Shown here piece by piece: positions 60,814 to 64,000 of a stretch of 64,000 nucleotides of DNA; the first letter of the stretch is position 1, and each line of letters begins with the position of its first letter. The notes under the pieces were generated by a model. It made no database searches. It had not been told where the DNA came from and saw nothing but the letters and a program-made list of their open reading frames with translations. The position numbers and the translations under genes were made by a program. Source of the stretch: Devosia beringensis (GTDB taxonomy: Bacteria > Pseudomonadota > Alphaproteobacteria > Rhizobiales > Devosiaceae); contig NZ_CP045422.1 in the NCBI RefSeq assembly GCF_014926585.1, positions 1,218,501 through 1,282,500 of the forward strand, in the 5' to 3' direction.

Positions 60814-61182
60814 CTACATATTGTTGATATGCAGCAGGTTGCCGTCCGGGTCCTTGAACCAGGCGGCCTTAAAGTCGCCGGCGACGTGGATATCCCCGTC
60901 CCGCTCCATCATGTCATAATGCTCGAAGACGACGCCCTTTGCCTGCAGATCGGCGATGATGGGGTCGAACTGGTTGCCCAAGCCCCAGACCACGGCATTG
61001 GCCTGGTTGGTCCCGGCAAATTCGGACACGTAGATCATCAGCCTTGTGGCGCCGGTGCGGTAGACGAGCACATTGCCATCGTCCGAGCGCAGGTCGAGCC
61101 CCAGAATGTGGCCATAGAAATGGTGGGCCCGATCAAGCGTGGCGACGGCGAGGATGGCGGATGAATCGATATCCTTGAGCAT
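60814..61182 (-). CDS. VOC-family (glyoxalase/bleomycin-resistance fold) protein
   Basis: 122 residues, one VOC unit: ATLDRAHHFYGHILGLDLR, then NVLVYRTGATRLMIYVSEFAGT, HYDMMERDGDI and AWFKDPDGNLLHINN with a metal-ligand-type glutamate missing or replaced by asparagine in the last strand. Function could be isomerase, dioxygenase-like or binding. Confidence 0.88.
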   Translation of the reverse strand: MLKDIDSSAILAVATLDRAHHFYGHILGLDLRSDDGNVLVYRTGATRLMIYVSEFAGTNQANAVVWGLGNQFDPIIADLQAKGVVFEHYDMMERDGDIHVAGDFKAAWFKDPDGNLLHINNM

Positions 61183-61348
61183 GGTGGCGCTCCGGCGGGT
61201 GGAACAAGGCGTCAGCCTAGACCGAGGGAACCAGAGCGTCCAGCCGCGGCTTTACAGGTCGGCGGCCCGGGCGTAAGACCGGAACATCCATCGGCAATTA
61301 CCGATGAAGGGAAGGCGGCCCGGCGCCGCGCAACAGCAGGAAATTCTC

Positions 61349-62338
61349 ATGGAATATCGTCGCCTCGGCAAATCGGGCCTCAAGGTCAGTGAAGTCTCCC
61401 TCGGTAGCTGGGTCACCTTTTCCAAACAGGTCGACCATAGCGAAGCCATGGCACTGATGAGCCTGGCCTATGACGAGGGCGTCAATTTCTTCGACAATGC
61501 CGAAGGCTACGAAGCCGGCGAGTCGGAAACCCTGATGGGTGCGGCGCTCAAGGAACTGGCCTGGAGCCGCGACAGCTATGCGGTTTCGTCCAAGGTCTTC
61601 TGGGGCGGCAGCAAGCCGACGCAGAAGGGCCTCAGTCGCAAGCATGTCACCGAGGCCTGCCACGCGGCGCTCAAGCGCCTGCAGGTGGATTATCTCGACC
61701 TCTATTTCTGCCACCGCCCCGATATCGAGTCGCCCATCGAAGAGACCGTCTGGGCGATGCATAACCTCGTCACCCAGGGCAAGATCCTCTATTGGGGCAC
61801 CTCGGAGTGGAATGCCCAGCAGCTGACCGAGGCCTGGGCCGTGGCCCGCGACCTCAAGATCACCGCGCCGGTGATGGAGCAGCCGCAATATAACCTGTTC
61901 ACCCGCGACAAGGTCGAGCACGACTATCTGCCGCTCTATGACCTGATGGGCCTGGGCACCACGATCTGGTCGCCGCTGGCCTCGGGCGCGCTGACCGGCA
62001 AGTACAATGACGGCATTCCCGAGGACAGCCGCTTCAACCTGCCCGGCTATGAGTGGCTGAAGAAGGCCTGGACCAGCCCCGAGGGTCAGGCCAAGCTGGA
62101 AAAGGTCAAGCAGCTGGCCGGGCTGGCCAAGGAGATCGGCCTGCCGATCCACCATCTGGCGCTGCTGTGGTGCCTGCACAATCCGCGCGTCTCGACGGTG
62201 ATCCTGGGCGCATCCAAGAAGAGCCAGCTGGCCGACAACCTGTCGGCGCTGGACTCCAAGGCCAAGCTGACGCCGGACGTGATCGAGAAGATCGAAGCCA
62301 TCATGGGCAACAAGCCCAAGCCCTTCGAGACCTACTAG
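61349..62338 (+). CDS. Aldo/keto reductase, Kv-beta/YghZ-like
   Basis: 329 residues from ATG 61349 (AGCAGGAAATTCTC ahead). The catalytic tetrad (D in FFDNAEGY, Y in GYEAGESE, K in VSSKVFWGG, H in YLDLYFCHRPD) and the NADP-binding end (TVILGASKKSQLADNL) are intact. The family includes potassium-channel beta subunits and bacterial reductases of carbonyl compounds. It is a single gene followed by a strong palindrome. Confidence 0.93.
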   Translation: MEYRRLGKSGLKVSEVSLGSWVTFSKQVDHSEAMALMSLAYDEGVNFFDNAEGYEAGESETLMGAALKELAWSRDSYAVSSKVFWGGSKPTQKGLSRKHVTEACHAALKRLQVDYLDLYFCHRPDIESPIEETVWAMHNLVTQGKILYWGTSEWNAQQLTEAWAVARDLKITAPVMEQPQYNLFTRDKVEHDYLPLYDLMGLGTTIWSPLASGALTGKYNDGIPEDSRFNLPGYEWLKKAWTSPEGQAKLEKVKQLAGLAKEIGLPIHHLALLWCLHNPRVSTVILGASKKSQLADNLSALDSKAKLTPDVIEKIEAIMGNKPKPFETY

Positions 62339-62345
62339 TCCATTG

Positions 62346-62376
62346 CTTCCCCTCACCCGGCACGGGTGAGGGGAAG
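62346..62376. repeat. Perfect 13-bp intergenic inverted repeat
   Basis: CTTCCCCTCACCC (62346-62358), loop GGCAC, GGGTGAGGGGAAG (62364-62376), directly after the aldo/keto reductase stop. This motif is a familiar type of intergenic palindrome in Hyphomicrobiales and may also terminate transcription, although no T run follows. Confidence 0.6.
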
Positions 62377-62435
62377 TCACTCAAATTGCACGCCTATCTA
62401 TTCCCCGGCCCGCCGGACCGGGCTATTGTCACGCC

Positions 62436-64000
62436 ATGACCGACCTTCCCGGGCGCCGCCCGCCGCCCATCCCCGAATCCACCCCCAGTTTCCGCGAGCG
62501 CATCGACAATCTGCGCCATCTCGGGCGGCTGCTGGCGCAGATCTGGCGCACCAGCAAGGTTCTCACCGCCGCCAGCATCGGCCTGCGGCTGGTGGCCTCG
62601 CTGCAGCCCATCGCCATGCTCTATATCGGCAAGCTGCTGATCGATGCGGTGGTGGCGCTGACCGGCGCTCCGGCCCCGGGGCCAGGTTTTGCCGACTGGT
62701 GGGAAAGCGGGCTACTGACGCCGGTGGCCGTGCTGCTGGCGGTCGAACTGGGCCTGGTGCTGGTATCGGACCTGCTGAGCCGGATTACCGGACTGGTCGA
62801 CGCGGTCCTCTCCGAGCTGCATTCCAACACGGTCAGCGTCGAGCTGATGGCGCATGCGGCGCGGCTCGATCTCGTGCATTTCGAGTCGGCCGAATACCAG
62901 GACAAGCTGGAACGCGCCCGTCGGCAGGCGGCAGGGCGCAATGCCCTGCTCAGCCAGATGTTCGGGCAGGCGCAGGACATCATCACCGTGGCGACGCTGG
63001 CGGCGGGCCTCTTTGTCTATGCGCCCTGGCTGATCCTGCTGCTGCCGATCAGCTTTGCGCCGGCCGTCTGGGGCGAGGCGCGGTTCAATACCCTGGCCTA
63101 TATGCTCAGCCGCTGGCGCACGCCGGAGCGGCGCGAGCTCGAATACATCCGCCATGTCGGCGCCAGCGCCGAAACGGCCAAGGAGATCAAGCTGTTCGGG
63201 CTGGGCGGCTTCCTGATCGAGCGGTTCAAGACGCTGGCGCAGGGGATTTTCCTCGACAATCGCCGCATCGCCATGCAGCGCGCCTTCTGGGGCGCGCTGT
63301 TCTCGGCGATCTCGACGCTGACCTATTACGGCGCTTATGGCTTTATCGTCTGGCGCACCATCATTGGCGATTTCTCCATCGGCGACCTGGCCTTTCTCTC
63401 CGGCTCGTTCCTGCGGCTCAACGGGCTGTTCCAGAAACTGCTGCTCGGCTTTACCCAGATTGCCGGGCAATCGATGTATCTGGACGATCTGTTCTCCTTC
63501 TTCGAGATCGAGCCGAGTATCGTCTCGCCGGCCGTGCCCAAGCCCTTCCCCGATCCGATCCAAACCGGCATCGTCTTTGAGGATGTCGGCTTCCGCTATC
63601 CCGATACCGAGACCTGGGCGCTGCGCCATCTCAGTTTCACCCTGAGGGCCGGCGAGACGCTGGCTTTGGTGGGCGAGAATGGCGCGGGCAAGACCACGAT
63701 CGTCAAGCTGCTGACCCGGCTCTACGACCCCGACGAGGGGCGCATCACCGTAGACGGCATCGACCTCAAGGACTTTGCCGTGGGTGATATCCACGCCCAT
63801 ATCGGGGTGATTTTCCAGGATTTCATCCGCTACAGCCTCAGCGCGCGCGACAATATCGGGGTGGGTCGGATCGAAGCGCAGCAGGACATGGCGCGCATTG
63901 AGGATGCCGCCGAGCGGAGCCTGGCCAATGCGGTGATCGCCAAGCTGCCGCTTGGCTATGACCAGCAGCTGGGGCGCCTGTTCAAGAAGGGCCGCGATCT
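62436..64000 (+). CDS. ABC exporter, fused membrane and ATPase domains (3' end outside window)
   Basis: 521 codons are visible from ATG 62436 (MTDLPGRRPPPIPESTP). The first ~330 residues hold about six membrane helices (SIGLRLVASLQPIAMLYIGKLLI onward), then the ATPase domain begins near 375 (FEDVGFRYPDTETWALRHLSF) with Walker A LVGENGAGKTTIVKLL and the Q-loop GVIFQDF. The signature motif and Walker B lie beyond the edge. It is a half-transporter of the MsbA/lipid or multidrug type; the substrate cannot be set. Confidence 0.9.
   Translation, partial: MTDLPGRRPPPIPESTPSFRERIDNLRHLGRLLAQIWRTSKVLTAASIGLRLVASLQPIAMLYIGKLLIDAVVALTGAPAPGPGFADWWESGLLTPVAVLLAVELGLVLVSDLLSRITGLVDAVLSELHSNTVSVELMAHAARLDLVHFESAEYQDKLERARRQAAGRNALLSQMFGQAQDIITVATLAAGLFVYAPWLILLLPISFAPAVWGEARFNTLAYMLSRWRTPERRELEYIRHVGASAETAKEIKLFGLGGFLIERFKTLAQGIFLDNRRIAMQRAFWGALFSAISTLTYYGAYGFIVWRTIIGDFSIGDLAFLSGSFLRLNGLFQKLLLGFTQIAGQSMYLDDLFSFFEIEPSIVSPAVPKPFPDPIQTGIVFEDVGFRYPDTETWALRHLSFTLRAGETLALVGENGAGKTTIVKLLTRLYDPDEGRITVDGIDLKDFAVGDIHAHIGVIFQDFIRYSLSARDNIGVGRIEAQQDMARIEDAAERSLANAVIAKLPLGYDQQLGRLFKKGRD

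Overview
The window reads as alphaproteobacterial chromosome, most likely Hyphomicrobiales and plausibly a Devosia relative. This rests on the rpmH-rnpA-yidC-engB order followed closely by argB, the style of the proteins, and the GC-rich third codon positions of the core genes. The genus is inference; no 16S gene is present. A later-acquired block of mobile DNA sits against a tRNA-Arg(ACG) gene (40849-40925, minus strand).

Layout. (1) 1-2952: exopolysaccharide genes, a partial WbpM/CapD-type nucleotide-sugar dehydratase diverging from a one-chain epimerase/sugar-transferase. (2) 3000-8100: a mixed stretch with a phased run of GAGTC (CcrM-type) sites, an AAA+ ATPase next to a CoiA-like Zn/nuclease protein, a three-stem DNA hairpin and an HtrL/YibB-type glycosyltransferase. 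(3) 8159-17296: a mobilization module with a StbB/ParA-like ATPase, two small membrane proteins, two unrecognised plasmid-type genes, a MarR-like regulator, a MobF (TrwC-like) relaxase-helicase and a large serine recombinase. There is no type IV secretion system and no coupling protein, so this looks like an integrative mobilizable element. (4) 17242-40900: a second element of about 23.6 kb, bounded by 55-bp direct repeats of the tRNA-Arg 3' end, with integrase and excisionase at its right end. Its cargo is nuclease-rich: a RusA-like/REase-HEPN pair, an XRE/NYN pair, an iteron-like noncoding region, and a run of Mrr-like nuclease, DUF6998-like protein, single-chain Type ISP restriction-modification enzyme and SF1 helicase. 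An IS407-group insertion sequence with 4-bp target duplications cuts the last codons of a cargo gene. (5) 40901-64000: core chromosome with a sensor kinase, a flavoprotein lacking redox cysteines, rpmH-rnpA-yidC-engB, a chemotaxis receptor, a glutamine amidotransferase, MsrB, a fasciclin protein, a SigK-like sigma/anti-sigma pair, argB, a TetR/MFS efflux operon, TauE/SafE, threonine deaminase, HAD and VOC enzymes, an aldo/keto reductase and a partial ABC exporter.

How it fits together. The last ten codons and stop of the serine recombinase are the antisense of the tRNA-Arg 3' end, so the mobilizable element was there first (or its gene adapted to that junction) and the tyrosine-integrase island later split it from the intact tRNA. 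The two elements are stacked in tandem. The best candidate for a little-described system is the four-gene block 24880-35282 (Mrr-like, DUF6998-like, Type ISP, SF1 helicase). The compact RusA-like/REase-HEPN pair at 18786-19876 comes second. No similarity search could be run, so family calls rest on motifs, length and context.
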